A DNA stretch of 64,000 bases from Rhodanobacter sp. FW104-R8 (GCF_001617365.1 NZ_LVJR01000022.1:1-64000), one strand, 5' to 3'. Numbered from the stretch's first letter, positions 43,928-53,516 are shown. Notes: generated from the letters alone by a model not told the origin. Numbers and translations: made by a program.

Positions 43928-44126
43928 CGCGGTTTATATCCCTTCGTGCGGATAGAAAGATAAAAGAAGTCCGGCATGATACATCGCTGCCCCCGGTTTT
44001 GCAGCCCGCCGGGATTCTGGGGGCCGGTGGGTTAGGCGGATGTTCAGCCGTTTGGACGGCTTTACGGCCTGCGACGGCGGGCTCGGCCGGGCGTGGCCTG
44101 GGGGACGAGGATGGTCCGCCTATGGC

Positions 44127-44999
44127 TCAGTAGGGGGTGGCGCGGGCCTGCACGAACGCAAAGAAGAACACCGCATCGGGGTCGTTGCGGACCGCCTGCA
44201 GCTCCATGCGCATGCCTTCGACCGTGGCGGCATCGACCTTTCCGGCGAGCACCAGCTGCTCGGCCGCCGACACCAGCAGTTCTTCCCAGAATTCGATCAT
44301 GCGCTTGCGTCGCGCCGGCTGACGGTTGTCCAGGTGGATGCTCTTCACTTCCGTCTGCACGTCGCGGTAGCCGCCGGCCAGCAGCAGGTTGCCCAGCTTG
44401 GCGCCAATGAACGGGTCGCCGCCGGTGTCGTACTGGTAATCGTTGAACGCCATCCAGTAGCGCAGCAGGTTCGGCGAATAGGGGTCGAGGAAGAAGGAGG
44501 AGTTGAGCACCTCGGTGACGTAGACAGCGGCGCCGGGGCTGAGCACGCGGCGTACCTCGCTGAGTACGCGCGAAGGGCTGGGCATGTGTTCCAGCACCCA
44601 GCACAGGTAGGCTGCATCGAAACTGCGTTCGGCGAAGGGAAGGTCCGTGGCGTCGGCCTGGCGCAGGGTATAGCGCGTCGCGCACCAGGTGGTTTCGGCC
44701 AGGTTGTGTTCGGCGGCGGCCAGTTGCGCAGCGGAGCGGTCGATGCCGGTGACATGCAATTGCGGAAACCGTCGCAGCAGGATCTCGGTCTGTGCGCCGA
44801 CCCCGCAGCCGACTTCCAGCAGGCGGGTCGCGTCGCTGTAGTCGATGTGGTTGAACAGGCTGGTTTCGAACATGCGGGCCTGCCGCACCAGCCGCGACTG
44901 CTCCTCCGCGGAAAATCCGTGGATATAGGGGAATTCGCCTGTGGCCGTGCTGTTCATCGTCGTGGCAGGGGATGCGAGGGAGCCGCCGCTGCTTGCCAC
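44127..44999 (-). CDS. Class I SAM-dependent methyltransferase
   Basis: A 290-residue methyltransferase of unknown substrate. Motif I LLEVGCGVGAQTE (about 60-72), GIDRSAAQLAAAEHN (motif II), and the acidic AYLCWVLEHMPSPSRVLSEVRRVLSPG region (motifs IV-V) are clear. The GTG at 44999 was chosen because GGAGGAG lies 4 bases before it. An ATG 14 codons downstream has no ribosome-binding site. It resembles small-molecule or lipid/ubiquinone-type methyltransferases. It stands alone between metK and dusB on the same strand. Confidence 0.88.
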   Translation of the reverse strand: MASSGGSLASPATTMNSTATGEFPYIHGFSAEEQSRLVRQARMFETSLFNHIDYSDATRLLEVGCGVGAQTEILLRRFPQLHVTGIDRSAAQLAAAEHNLAETTWCATRYTLRQADATDLPFAERSFDAAYLCWVLEHMPSPSRVLSEVRRVLSPGAAVYVTEVLNSSFFLDPYSPNLLRYWMAFNDYQYDTGGDPFIGAKLGNLLLAGGYRDVQTEVKSIHLDNRQPARRKRMIEFWEELLVSAAEQLVLAGKVDAATVEGMRMELQAVRNDPDAVFFFAFVQARATPY

Positions 45000-45060
45000 G
45001 GTACTCCTCCGCCATGGCAGCGGGGGGAGTGCGCTCGGCGGTTTTCCGCGGAGCGTTCGC

Positions 45061-46047
45061 TCAGGCCGCCAGGCGCGCCTCGTCCTGCAGCGCCGCGAAA
45101 TACTCGCGGGTCAGGCGCAGCTGCTCGCCGGCGGTTTCCGCGCGGTTGGCCACCTGGCGGAAGGCGGCGTTCTCGGGGCGGTCCTTCGCGTACCAGCCCA
45201 GGTGCTTGCGCGCGATGCGCACGCCGGCCGGTTCACCGTAGAACGCGTGCAGGTGCTCGAGATGGCCGAGCAGGATCGCGGCGACCTCGGCCGGTTCGGG
45301 TTCGGCCAGCAGTTCGCCGGTGGCGAGGTAGTGGGCGATCTCGCGGAAGATCCACGGCCGGCCCTGCGCGCCGCGGCCGACCATCACCGCGTCGGCGCCG
45401 GTGAGATCGAGCACGTGCTTCGCCTGCTGCGGCGTGCAGACGTCGCCGTTGGCCAGCACCGGGATGCGCACGGCGGCCTTCACCGCGGCGATGGTGGCGT
45501 ACTCGGCCTCTCCCTCGTACTTGTCGGCGCGGGTGCGGCCGTGCACGGCCAGCGCGGCGATGCCGGCATCCTCGGCGATGCGCGCGATGTTCAGCGCGTT
45601 GCGGTTCTGCCGATCCCAGCCGGTGCGGATCTTCAAGGTCACCGGCACGTCGACCGCGTCCACCACCGCCTTCACGATGCGCGCCACCAGCGGCTCATCC
45701 TGCAGCAACGCGGAACCCGACCACACGTTGCACACCTTCTTCGCCGGGCAGCCCATGTTGATGTCGATGATCTGCGCGCCGTTGGCCACGTTGAAGCGCG
45801 CCGCCTCGGCCAGCATCGCCGGGTCGTAGCCGGCGATCTGCACGCTGACCGGCTCGGGTTCGCCAGCGTGGTCCATCCGGTGCAGCGACTTGCGCGTGTG
45901 CCACAGCTTCGGGTCGGCGTTGGTCATTTCGGACACGGCCAGGCCCGCGCCGAGCCGTTTGCACAGCAGGCGGAACGGCTTGTCGGTGACGCCCGCCATC
46001 GGGGCGAGCACCACCGGCGGGTCGATGAGGTAGGGGCCGATGCGCAT
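45061..46047 (-). CDS. dusB: tRNA-dihydrouridine synthase DusB
   Basis: A 328-residue FMN-dependent TIM-barrel enzyme that reduces uridines in the D-loop of tRNA. PPVVLAPMAGVTDKPFR, QIAGYDPAMLAEAARF, the catalytic Cys in INMGCPAKKVC, the FMN/tRNA-contacting LKIRTGWD and VHGRTRADKYEG, and VMVGRGAQGRPWIF are conserved Dus segments and fit the DusB branch. The ATG at 46047 (MRIGPYLI) was preferred over one three codons upstream because DusB proteins start there. Unlike in enteric bacteria, fis does not follow. Confidence 0.95.
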   Translation of the reverse strand: MRIGPYLIDPPVVLAPMAGVTDKPFRLLCKRLGAGLAVSEMTNADPKLWHTRKSLHRMDHAGEPEPVSVQIAGYDPAMLAEAARFNVANGAQIIDINMGCPAKKVCNVWSGSALLQDEPLVARIVKAVVDAVDVPVTLKIRTGWDRQNRNALNIARIAEDAGIAALAVHGRTRADKYEGEAEYATIAAVKAAVRIPVLANGDVCTPQQAKHVLDLTGADAVMVGRGAQGRPWIFREIAHYLATGELLAEPEPAEVAAILLGHLEHLHAFYGEPAGVRIARKHLGWYAKDRPENAAFRQVANRAETAGEQLRLTREYFAALQDEARLAA

Positions 46048-46086
46048 GCCGCGCATTCTACCGGGCCGCAGGCGCGGGCACCCGGA

Positions 46087-46776
46087 TCAGGTTTCGCGGC
46101 GCAGGCACAGCCACGCCACGGTGGCGCCGAAGATGACGTAGACCAGCGGCAGGTAAAGGACGGAATAGAGTGTGTCGAATCGCGTCCCGAGGACGTATAC
46201 GTCCAGCGAACGCAGCAGCAGGCGCGCGGCGTTCAGGCCGAACGCGAGCCTCGCCAGCCAGTCGAAGCGATGGCCTCCAAGGGCCGCGCACAACGCAATG
46301 CTTCCCAGTGCCTGCGCCAGCCCCAGGGGGAAGTACAGCGCATGCTGCACTGCCTGGAACACCGACTGGATCTCCAGCACACGTACCTGCCCGGCAGCTG
46401 TCGCCGCCTGATAGAGCTTTGGCAGTTCGAGGTACACGTAGAACAGTTCGACCGAACGAAGCTGCAATTCCAGCAGGCAGAAGGCGAAGAACCCAAGAAA
46501 CGCCGCGACGGCGGCCAGCGGCTTGCGCCGGAAGGCCAATCCGCAGGCGACGAGGTAGAGATACGCCAGCCCGAAAAAAGAGAGCAGCATCAACGTGGCG
46601 CGTGCCAGGTTCAGCGGCAGCGGTCCCTGCAGCAGGGCCTGCACTGTACCTTCGGCCTCCGGCAACCGGGTGAAGACGAACGACTGGAACGACTGGATCG
46701 CGATGTAGAGCACGGCCACCGCGGCAGCTGCAAGGCGATGCGTCCTGGTTTCGAACATGCCTGTTTCCGTTGTCAT
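46087..46776 (-). CDS. Polytopic membrane protein of unknown function
   Basis: A 229-residue protein with about six hydrophobic helices (near 14-34, 57-80, 86-108, 136-160, 165-180 and 200-225) and no soluble domain. No catalytic or transport motif was recognised and the family is unknown to me. Translation may start at ATG 46776 or at ATG 46758, the latter having a GGAAA upstream. It reads toward dusB with 39 bp between. Codon use matches the surroundings. Confidence 0.7.
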   Translation of the reverse strand: MTTETGMFETRTHRLAAAAVAVLYIAIQSFQSFVFTRLPEAEGTVQALLQGPLPLNLARATLMLLSFFGLAYLYLVACGLAFRRKPLAAVAAFLGFFAFCLLELQLRSVELFYVYLELPKLYQAATAAGQVRVLEIQSVFQAVQHALYFPLGLAQALGSIALCAALGGHRFDWLARLAFGLNAARLLLRSLDVYVLGTRFDTLYSVLYLPLVYVIFGATVAWLCLRRET

Positions 46777-46871
46777 CGAAAATACTCGGGGAACCGGGAG
46801 GCCGCGTCGGCAGCCACGCCGTGGCAGGTGTTGAACGCCCCGGTCTCCACCGTCCCGCCGGCGGCCGCCGT

Positions 46872-48149
46872 TCAGGGGTGGTTGACGTCGGCGGCGCCGT
46901 GCACCAGGGCTATTCCGTTGCGCACGTGCTTGTGCCGGAACAGGATCGCGAACAGCACCGCCACCACCAGCGAGTAAGCCGCGAAGGTGGTCCAGATGCC
47001 ATGCCAGTCCTTGCTGCCGTCGGCGTGGGTGAACCAGAGGTCGATGATCACGCCGCTGATCGAACTGCCCAGGATCGCGCCGATGCCGTTGGTCATCAGC
47101 ATGAACAGGCCCTGCGCGCTGGCGCGGATCGCCGGGTCGCTCTGCTCTTCGACGAAGAGCGAGCCGGAGATGTTGAAGAAGTCGAACGCCATGCCGTACA
47201 CGATGCACGACAGCACGATCATCCACAGGCCTGGGCCCGGGTCGCCGTAGGCGAACAGGCCGAAGCGCAGCACCCAGGCGACCATGCTGATCAGCATCAC
47301 CGTCTTGATGCCGAAGCGCTTGAAGAAGAACGGGATAGCCAGGATGAACAGCGTTTCGGAAACCTGCGAGATCGACATGATGATCGCCGGGTAGCGCACC
47401 GCGAGCAGGCCCTGGTACGCGTCGACCTTGGCGAAGTCGTGCAGGAAGGTGTCGCCGTAGGCGTTGGTGAGCTGCAGCGCCGCGCCCAGCATCATTGCGA
47501 ACAGGAAGAAGATCGCCATCTTGGCGTGCCGGAACAGCGCGAAGGAGGTCAGCCCCAGCGTATCCAGCCATGATTTGTGCGCCTGGCCGCGCAGTCGCGG
47601 CGGGCACGGCGGCAGGGTGAACGCGTACAGGCCCAGCAGCAGCGCCGCGGCGGCGGCCACGTAGAACTGGCCGCCCGAGGTTTCCAGGTGCAGCAGGCTC
47701 ACCGTCCACATCGCCGCGATGAAGCCCACCGTGCCCCATACGCGGATCGGCGGGAATACCAGCACCACGTCCGCGCCGTCGCTCTTCAGCGCGTTGTAGG
47801 CCACCGCGATCGCCAGCGAGATCGTCGGCATGTAGCACATCATGTTGAGCAGCATCACCCAGAACAGGGTGGCCGGGTTGTCGATCATCGGCACGATGAA
47901 CAGCACGATCGCGCCGCCGATGTGCAGCAGGCCGTAGAGCTTCTCCGCGTTGAGCCACTTGTCCGCGATCACGCCCATCAGCGAGGGCATGAACAGCGAG
48001 GCGATGCCCATGGTCGAGAAGATCGCGCCGAACTGCGCGCCGGACCAGTGCCGGTACTGGAACCAGTACGCGCCGATGGTGATCAGCCACGCCCCCCACA
48101 CGAAAAACTGCAGAAAATTCATCACCACGAGGCGGAGCTTGATGCTCAT
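46872..48149 (-). CDS. MFS transporter, nucleoside:H+ symporter (NupG-like) type
   Basis: A 425-residue inner-membrane permease with 12 predicted helices. The N-terminal MNFLQFFVWGAWLITIGAYW, the loop FMPSLMGVIADKW, FPPIRVWGTVGFI and the central KRFGIKTVMLISMVAWVLRF are typical of the nucleoside:proton symporter branch of the major facilitator superfamily. YGMAFDFFNISGSLFVE in helix 10 is also characteristic. Substrate specificity (nucleoside or sugar-like) cannot be settled from sequence. It is preceded by about 120 bp without other features. Confidence 0.9.
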   Translation of the reverse strand: MSIKLRLVVMNFLQFFVWGAWLITIGAYWFQYRHWSGAQFGAIFSTMGIASLFMPSLMGVIADKWLNAEKLYGLLHIGGAIVLFIVPMIDNPATLFWVMLLNMMCYMPTISLAIAVAYNALKSDGADVVLVFPPIRVWGTVGFIAAMWTVSLLHLETSGGQFYVAAAAALLLGLYAFTLPPCPPRLRGQAHKSWLDTLGLTSFALFRHAKMAIFFLFAMMLGAALQLTNAYGDTFLHDFAKVDAYQGLLAVRYPAIIMSISQVSETLFILAIPFFFKRFGIKTVMLISMVAWVLRFGLFAYGDPGPGLWMIVLSCIVYGMAFDFFNISGSLFVEEQSDPAIRASAQGLFMLMTNGIGAILGSSISGVIIDLWFTHADGSKDWHGIWTTFAAYSLVVAVLFAILFRHKHVRNGIALVHGAADVNHP

Positions 48150-48268
48150 CGGCCGTTATCCAGCATATTGGTTTCCCCAGACGAGGCCGAGGGAAAGCCC
48201 CGTGGCCATGAAGCCCGGGCAGGTTAGATGAATCCGCGGGCGGGCGGCAAGGCGCGCCGCGGCGTGAT

Positions 48269-48877
48269 TCAGTCGTCGCCGCGCAGCGCCGCGGCCACGC
48301 GTTCGCGCAGCACCGGCAGCAGTTCCGCCTCGAACCACCGGTTGCGCGTGAGCCACAGCCGGTTGCGCGGGCTGGGGTGCGGCAGCGGCAGCACGCCGCG
48401 TTCGAGATGCGTGCGCCAGTCGCCCACGGTATCGGTGAGCGTGGCCCCACGCACATCGCCCAGCAGGCCAGCCTGCGCGTACTGGCCGATGGCGAGGGTC
48501 AGCCGCACCTGGGTGAGCAGCGGGAGCAGCCGCGGATGCCAGATCGCGGCACACGCCGGCCGGGGTGGCAGGTCACCGCTTTTGCCCTTGCCGGGATAGC
48601 AAAAGTCCATCGGCACGATCGCCACCTTGTCGGCGTCGTAGAACGCGGCGCGGTCGATGCGCAGCCAGTCGCGCAGCCGCTCGCCGCTGACGTCGTTGAA
48701 CGGGATGCCGGTCTCCTCCACCTTGCGCCCCGGTGCCTGGCTGACGATCAGCAATCGCGAGCGCGTGGACGCCTGCAGCACCGGGCGCAACCCCGGCGGT
48801 TGCTGGAGCGCGCAGGTCCGGCAGGAGCGGATGTCCGCCAGCAGGGCGTCCAGCGTATGCACTTGCCGCGCGGTCAC
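48269..48877 (-). CDS. Uracil-DNA glycosylase family protein
   Basis: A 202-residue protein of the UDG-like superfamily. RLLIVSQAPGRKVEETGIPF (with the Gln-Ala-Pro-Gly loop), FNDVSGERLRDWL, the second loop VPMDFCYPGKG and the late LPHPSPRNRLWL (His-Pro-Ser-Pro) are the standard elements. Only part of the cysteine set of iron-sulfur UDGs is visible (CRTC near the N-terminus, Cys in FCYPG). The GTG at 48877, preceded by GGAAAAG, is the most probable start, and a second GTG five codons on is possible. It lies 41 bp from the FAD-oxidase gene on the same strand. Confidence 0.85.
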   Translation of the reverse strand: MTARQVHTLDALLADIRSCRTCALQQPPGLRPVLQASTRSRLLIVSQAPGRKVEETGIPFNDVSGERLRDWLRIDRAAFYDADKVAIVPMDFCYPGKGKSGDLPPRPACAAIWHPRLLPLLTQVRLTLAIGQYAQAGLLGDVRGATLTDTVGDWRTHLERGVLPLPHPSPRNRLWLTRNRWFEAELLPVLRERVAAALRGDD

Positions 48878-48918
48878 CGGGCTTTTCCGATTCCCCGTTC
48901 CCGAATCCCGATTCCCGT

Positions 48919-50292
48919 TCAAGGCAGCAGCTTCCCCGGATTGAGGATGCCATCCGGGTCGAACGCGGCCTTGATGTTGCGCATCAGCTCCAGCGTGGCC
49001 GGTTCCAGCGCCAGCGGCATGAACTCGCGCTTGACCACGCCGATGCCGTGCTCGCCCGAGATGGTGCCATCCAGCGCGAGCACCAGCGCGAACAGTTCGG
49101 GCAGCGCCGCGTAGGCACGCTCGATCTCGTCCACGTCGCGCGGCAGCAGGTTCACGTGCAGGTTGCCGTTGCCGGCATGGCCGAAGCTCACGATGGGCAC
49201 GGCGTGCTTTTCGGAAAGTGCACGCACGCCGTCCACCAGTTCGGGCAGGCGGCTCACCGGCACCACCACGTCCTCGTTGATCTTGTGCTGCGTGACGCTG
49301 CGCTGGGCCAGCGACAGCGCCTTGCGCGCGGCCCACAACGCACGGGTCTGCGCCTCGTCGCGCGCCACTTCCAGCTGCACCAGCCCGTCCACGCGGGCGG
49401 CGGCCTCGATGGCGGCGGTGGCACCGTCCAGGGTATCCGGCGCGCCATCCAGCTCAATCATCAGCAGCGCCTCGGCCGCCGGCACGCCGGCCTCGGGCTG
49501 GTGGTCGCGGGCCAGCTTCAGCGCCAGCGCATCCATGAACTCCAGCGCGCAGGGCGTGGCCGGCTGCGCCATGATGCGCGTCACCGCCCGCGCGGCGCTG
49601 GCCACGTCGCGGTAGGTGGCGCGCAGGGTGCGCACGGCGGCGGGTCGGGGAGTGAGTTTCAACGTGGCTTCGGTGATCACGGCCAGCGTGCCTTCCGAGC
49701 CGACCACGAGGCGGGTGAGGTCGTAGCCGATCGCGCTCTTGGTGGTGTGCGTGCCGCAGCGGAAGCTCTTGCCGCTGCCGGCCACGGCGGCGAGGCCCAG
49801 CACGTTGTCGCGCGTCGAGCCGTATTTCACCGCGTGCGGCCCGGAGGCGTTGCAGGCGAGGTTGCCGCCCACCGTGCACCACGGCGCCGAACCCGGGTCG
49901 GGCGCCCAGAAGAAACCGTATGGCGCCAGCGCCTGTTGCAGCGCCTCGTTGCTCACGCCCGGCTCGACCACCGCGAGGCGGTTGTCGGGGTCGATGCGCA
50001 GGATGCGGTTCATGCGCATGAAGTTCGCCACCACGCCGCCCGCCATCGGCACCGAGGCACCGGTGGAGCTGGTGCCGCCGCCGCGCGCGGTGAGCGGCAC
50101 GCGGTGTTCGCGGCAGGCGCGCACCAGGGCTTCCACCTGGTCGTGCCCGGTGGGGAATACTACAAGCTCGGGCAGGGCGCGGTAGCGCGAGTTGTCGTGC
50201 GCGCACTCGTTACGCACGGCGTCAGAGGTGGAGAGTTCGCCGCCGGGAAAGATCGCGCGCAGGCGGTCGAGCAAGGTGGCGGGCAGGGTCAT
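48919..50292 (-). CDS. FAD-linked oxidase (GlcD/D-lactate dehydrogenase type)
   Basis: A 457-residue flavoprotein. The PCMH FAD-binding domain (about 38-215) shows VPLTARGGGTSSTGASVP, WAPDPGSAPWCTVGGNLACN and VVGSEGTLAVITEATLKL. The C-terminal FAD-oxidase domain includes SFGHAGNGNLHVNLL with its conserved His and Asn and the final SGEHGIGVVKREFM. These are features of glycolate oxidase subunit GlcD and D-lactate/D-2-hydroxyglutarate dehydrogenases. The exact 2-hydroxy acid is not determined. It has no GlcE/GlcF neighbours, which favours a stand-alone dehydrogenase. Confidence 0.92.
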   Translation of the reverse strand: MTLPATLLDRLRAIFPGGELSTSDAVRNECAHDNSRYRALPELVVFPTGHDQVEALVRACREHRVPLTARGGGTSSTGASVPMAGGVVANFMRMNRILRIDPDNRLAVVEPGVSNEALQQALAPYGFFWAPDPGSAPWCTVGGNLACNASGPHAVKYGSTRDNVLGLAAVAGSGKSFRCGTHTTKSAIGYDLTRLVVGSEGTLAVITEATLKLTPRPAAVRTLRATYRDVASAARAVTRIMAQPATPCALEFMDALALKLARDHQPEAGVPAAEALLMIELDGAPDTLDGATAAIEAAARVDGLVQLEVARDEAQTRALWAARKALSLAQRSVTQHKINEDVVVPVSRLPELVDGVRALSEKHAVPIVSFGHAGNGNLHVNLLPRDVDEIERAYAALPELFALVLALDGTISGEHGIGVVKREFMPLALEPATLELMRNIKAAFDPDGILNPGKLLP

Positions 50293-50319
50293 GCCGGGGA
50301 TTATCGCACCGGCGGGTAT

Positions 50320-50676
50320 TCAGCACGCCTCGAATGCGCCACGCAGCCACTGCATGCGCACCGCGGCGGCCGGTCCGTCGTAGCTGACCACGTCGAAGCG
50401 ACAGGCTCGCCGCGCGTGCTGCGGGTGCGCGGCGAGCCAGTGTTGCGCGGCAAGGATCAGTTTGGCCTGCTTGGCCGGGGTGACCGAGCTGGCGGCGTCG
50501 CCGTGGCTGGCGCTCTTGCGGTAGCGCACTTCGACGAATACCACGGCATCGCCGTCGCGCATCACCAGGTCCAGCTCGCCGTGGCGGGTGGTGTAGTTGC
50601 GCGCCAGCAGCGTCAGGCCGGCGCGTTCCAGTTCGGCGCAGGCGCGCTGCTCGAAATCGTCGCCGGCGGCGCGCAT
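50320..50676 (-). CDS. YraN family protein (UPF0102)
   Basis: A 118-residue protein with an endonuclease-like fold. GDDFEQRACAELERAGLTLLARNY, the GELDLVMRDGDAVVFVEVRYRKS core (Asp and Glu-x-x of a PD-(D/E)xK-like site) and KQAKLILAAQHWLA are diagnostic of UPF0102. Cellular function is not established. The gene's ATG overlaps the stop of the lpoA-like gene (TGATG). Next to LpoA and opposite RsmI it forms a conserved gammaproteobacterial arrangement. Confidence 0.93.
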   Translation of the reverse strand: MRAAGDDFEQRACAELERAGLTLLARNYTTRHGELDLVMRDGDAVVFVEVRYRKSASHGDAASSVTPAKQAKLILAAQHWLAAHPQHARRACRFDVVSYDGPAAAVRMQWLRGAFEAC

Positions 50677-52598
50677 CAGCCCGGGACGGACTGGAAGCTG
50701 CCGCCGCTGGATGACGGGCTGGCCGGCGCGGGCGAGGCGGCGGGCGGCGCGTTCGACGGCACGTCGTCCAGTTGCAGGCTGCCGCCCAGCGGACGGGCCA
50801 GGCCGTCCTGGAACTGGGCCCAGATCAGCACGCGGCGTACCCGGCCGAACTGGTCGGCGGTGAGCTGGCCGCTGGCGCCAGGCACGTAACTGCCCGGGTG
50901 GGCGCGCAGCCATTCCAGGTACGGCACCAGGTTCCAGGCGTCCATGCCGAATGCGAACAGCCGCGCGGCGCCGCCGTGGGCGGCGGGCAGGCGGGCGGCG
51001 ATCTCGTCGCGGTTCGGCAGGCCCGGCTGGGCGTTGAACAGCCACGGCGCGTCGCAGAATTCCACGCCGTCCAGGTCGCGGTTGGACGAAGCGTCGTCGC
51101 TGCCTTCGTAGACGTGCGAGGTGGCGATCACCGGCAGCTCGACCCGCGCGATGCGCAACTGCGGCAGCAGCAGGCGCGCCTGGGCCGGGCGCATGCTGAT
51201 GAAGATGCCGCTGTCGCCCGTTGCGCCGCCCGTGGCCGGGGCGCTGGCCGCCGCAGGCTCGGCGGGAGCGGCCGGGGCGGGTGCGCCGGCGGGAAGGTGC
51301 AGGTCGGCGATGAGGCTGGCGTAGTTGGTGGCGCCCGGCGGCAGGGTGATCGTGCCGGCGAGTTCGCCGCCGCGGGCGGCCAGCTCGGCCTTGAAGGCGC
51401 TGGCCGCACGCTGCGCGAAATCGTCGGTGGAAATCACCGCGTAGACCCGGCGCAGGCCGCGCTCGACCATGTGGTCGGCGGCCTGGGCGCCCTCGCTTTC
51501 CGGCAGCAGGCCGAACTCGCTGGCCTCGCCGCTGGGCAGCTGCTTGTCGTCGGGGTGGTTCAGCGCGAGCAGCGGCACCGGCAGGGTCGGCTGGCTGAAG
51601 ATGGCCGCGACCTCGCCGCGGGTCAGCGGGCCGACCACCAGCCTGGCGCCATCGCTGGCCGCCTGGCGGTAGGCTCTGACCGCGCCGTCGGCGGTGCCCT
51701 GGCTGTCGTAGACGCGCACCGACGGGCGCGGCGCACGGTTGCGCCCGGCGTCGATGTAGGCCGCGAAGAAACCTTCGCGGATCGCCGTGCTGGCGGCCGC
51801 GTAGCTGCCGTCGTTGGGCAGCAGCAGGGCGATCTGGGCGGGTACCTTGTAGCCTTCGCGCACGTTCGCATCGGCGCCGGGCAGCAGGGTGCCGACCGGC
51901 TGCTGCAGTTCCGGCGGCGGCTGGGCCACGGCGATGCCGAGCCGGCTCAGCGCCTCGTTGACCCACGGCAGCATGCGGTCGCCGCGATGCATGGCGGCGG
52001 CGCGCTGCTTGAGCGGGTCGACGCCGACCTGGCCGAGCAGTGCGAGAATCTGCTGGCGGTTCTGCGCGTGGTCGAAGCCGCTCAGCTGGTCATCCATCTG
52101 CACGCGGGTGCGGGCGGCGCCCCAGGGGTCGCCGCTGGCCGCCATCGCGCGGGCGCGCCACTCCAGCAGGCGCAGCTGCAGCGGGGCGGGCACCGCCACG
52201 TTCGGCTGGGTGGTGAGGCGCAGCGCGGTGGCCGTGTCGTGCCGGTCGAGCGCCAGCTCGGCGCGCAGCAGGTCCAGCCGCAACGGTTCATCGCCGCTCA
52301 GGCGCTGGCGCTTGATGCCGTCCAGTACCGGGGCGGCGCGGGCAAGCTGGCCTTCCTCGCGCCATGCCTCGGCGGCCAGCAGGCGGTAGCTGTCGGCGTG
52401 CCCGCCCGATTGCGTGGCCAGGTTGAGGTAGGCCTGTGCGGCCTGGTCGTACTGTCCCTGCCGGGCCAGCGCCTCGGCACCCTGCGCGGCGGCCATCTCG
52501 GCCGGCGAGCGCGGCGCGTTTGCGGGCACGCAGGCGGCCAGTACCAGCGAAAACAGCAGTCCGGTCGCGACGGCGCGCGAGTGGCGCATGAAGCGCAT
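50676..52598 (-). CDS. Penicillin-binding protein activator LpoA-like lipoprotein
   Basis: A 640-residue outer-membrane lipoprotein. The lipobox SLVLAAC places the acylated cysteine at residue 23. An N-terminal helical TPR-like domain (about 30-250) is followed by a periplasmic-binding-protein fold (about 255-600; IALLLPNDGSYAAASTAIRE, VVGPLTRGEVAAIF, FGMDAWNLVPYL). An Ala/Pro-rich insert (about 435-465) interrupts the second domain. LpoA stimulates the transpeptidase PBP1A in gammaproteobacteria. The ATG at 52598 was selected because AGGGA is placed before it, rather than two upstream ATGs. It is divergent from rsmI, as in E. coli. Confidence 0.88.
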   Translation of the reverse strand: MRFMRHSRAVATGLLFSLVLAACVPANAPRSPAEMAAAQGAEALARQGQYDQAAQAYLNLATQSGGHADSYRLLAAEAWREEGQLARAAPVLDGIKRQRLSGDEPLRLDLLRAELALDRHDTATALRLTTQPNVAVPAPLQLRLLEWRARAMAASGDPWGAARTRVQMDDQLSGFDHAQNRQQILALLGQVGVDPLKQRAAAMHRGDRMLPWVNEALSRLGIAVAQPPPELQQPVGTLLPGADANVREGYKVPAQIALLLPNDGSYAAASTAIREGFFAAYIDAGRNRAPRPSVRVYDSQGTADGAVRAYRQAASDGARLVVGPLTRGEVAAIFSQPTLPVPLLALNHPDDKQLPSGEASEFGLLPESEGAQAADHMVERGLRRVYAVISTDDFAQRAASAFKAELAARGGELAGTITLPPGATNYASLIADLHLPAGAPAPAAPAEPAAASAPATGGATGDSGIFISMRPAQARLLLPQLRIARVELPVIATSHVYEGSDDASSNRDLDGVEFCDAPWLFNAQPGLPNRDEIAARLPAAHGGAARLFAFGMDAWNLVPYLEWLRAHPGSYVPGASGQLTADQFGRVRRVLIWAQFQDGLARPLGGSLQLDDVPSNAPPAASPAPASPSSSGGSFQSVPG

Positions 52599-52679
52599 GG
52601 GAAATCCCTTGTTCGTCATGGTCGTCAATGCGCGATCATAGCGGATCGATTTGCCGGCTTACGGCGCAGGAGTTCTCAG

Positions 52680-53516
52680 ATGTCATCAGGGTCCGTTCAG
52701 CCCGGTTCCTTGTGGGTGGTGGCCACGCCGATCGGCCACCGCGACGACCTTTCCGCCCGCGCGATCGAGACCCTGCGCGCGGTGGCCGTGATCGCCGCCG
52801 AGGACACCCGCCACAGCCGGCCGCTGCTGGTGCATCACAACATCGACACGCCGCTGGTCGCGCTGCACGAGCACAACGAGCGCGATGCGGTGGAGGCGAT
52901 CGTGCGCCGGATGCAGGGCGGCAACGCGGTGGCGCTGATCTCCGATGCGGGCACGCCGCTGATCAGCGATCCGGGTTTCCGGCTGGTGCGCGCCGCGCGC
53001 GCGGCGGGCATCCGCTGCATTCCGGTGCCGGGCGCCTGCGCGGCGATCGCGGCGCTGTCGGTGGCCGGCCTGCCCAGCGACCGTTTCGTGTTCGAGGGCT
53101 TCCTGCCGCCGAAGGCGGCGGCACGGCGCAGCCGGCTGCAGGAGCTGGCGGGCGACGCGCGCACCGTCATCTTCTATGAGTCGTCGCACCGCGTCGCCGA
53201 GAGCCTGGCCGACATGCGCGACGTGTTCGGCGCCGACCGCGAGGCGGTGCTGGCGCGCGAGTTGACCAAGCTGTTCGAGACCGTGCTGGGCGAGCCGTTG
53301 GGGTTGCTGGCGGCGCGGGTCGCCGCCGATCCCGACCAGCAGCGCGGCGAATGCGTGGTCCTGGTCGCCGGCCGCGGCGAGGAGGCCGACGCGAAGCTGG
53401 CCGAGGGCCGGCGCGTGTTCGCGATCCTGCGCGAGGAACTGCCGCCGGCGAAGGCGGCGAAGCTGGCGGCGGCGATCAGCGGCGCGCCGCGCAAGGATCT
53501 TTATAGAAGTGAGTGA
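52680..53516 (+). CDS. rsmI: 16S rRNA (cytidine-1402-2'-O)-methyltransferase RsmI
   Basis: A 278-residue SAM-dependent enzyme of the tetrapyrrole-methylase fold that methylates the ribose of C1402 in the decoding centre. LWVVATPIGHRDDLSARAIE, IAAEDTRHSRPLL, VALISDAGTPLISDPGFRLV and FYESSHRVAESL are all family hallmarks. CAGGAG is spaced 7 bases from the ATG. The last codons (Arg-Ser-Glu-stop) fall inside a family D inverted repeat. Confidence 0.96.
   Translation: MSSGSVQPGSLWVVATPIGHRDDLSARAIETLRAVAVIAAEDTRHSRPLLVHHNIDTPLVALHEHNERDAVEAIVRRMQGGNAVALISDAGTPLISDPGFRLVRAARAAGIRCIPVPGACAAIAALSVAGLPSDRFVFEGFLPPKAAARRSRLQELAGDARTVIFYESSHRVAESLADMRDVFGADREAVLARELTKLFETVLGEPLGLLAARVAADPDQQRGECVVLVAGRGEEADAKLAEGRRVFAILREELPPAKAAKLAAAISGAPRKDLYRSE

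Noticed and set aside
43928-44126. SAM riboswitch before metK
   Set aside because: The minus-strand leader is short, and no SAM-I, SAM-II or SAM/SAH core was recognisable. Only a possible TATCAT box was seen.
50772-52600. Plus-strand extension upstream of rsmI
   Set aside because: RsmI homology starts at the ATG with CAGGAG at 52680. The extension is antisense to the LpoA-like gene.
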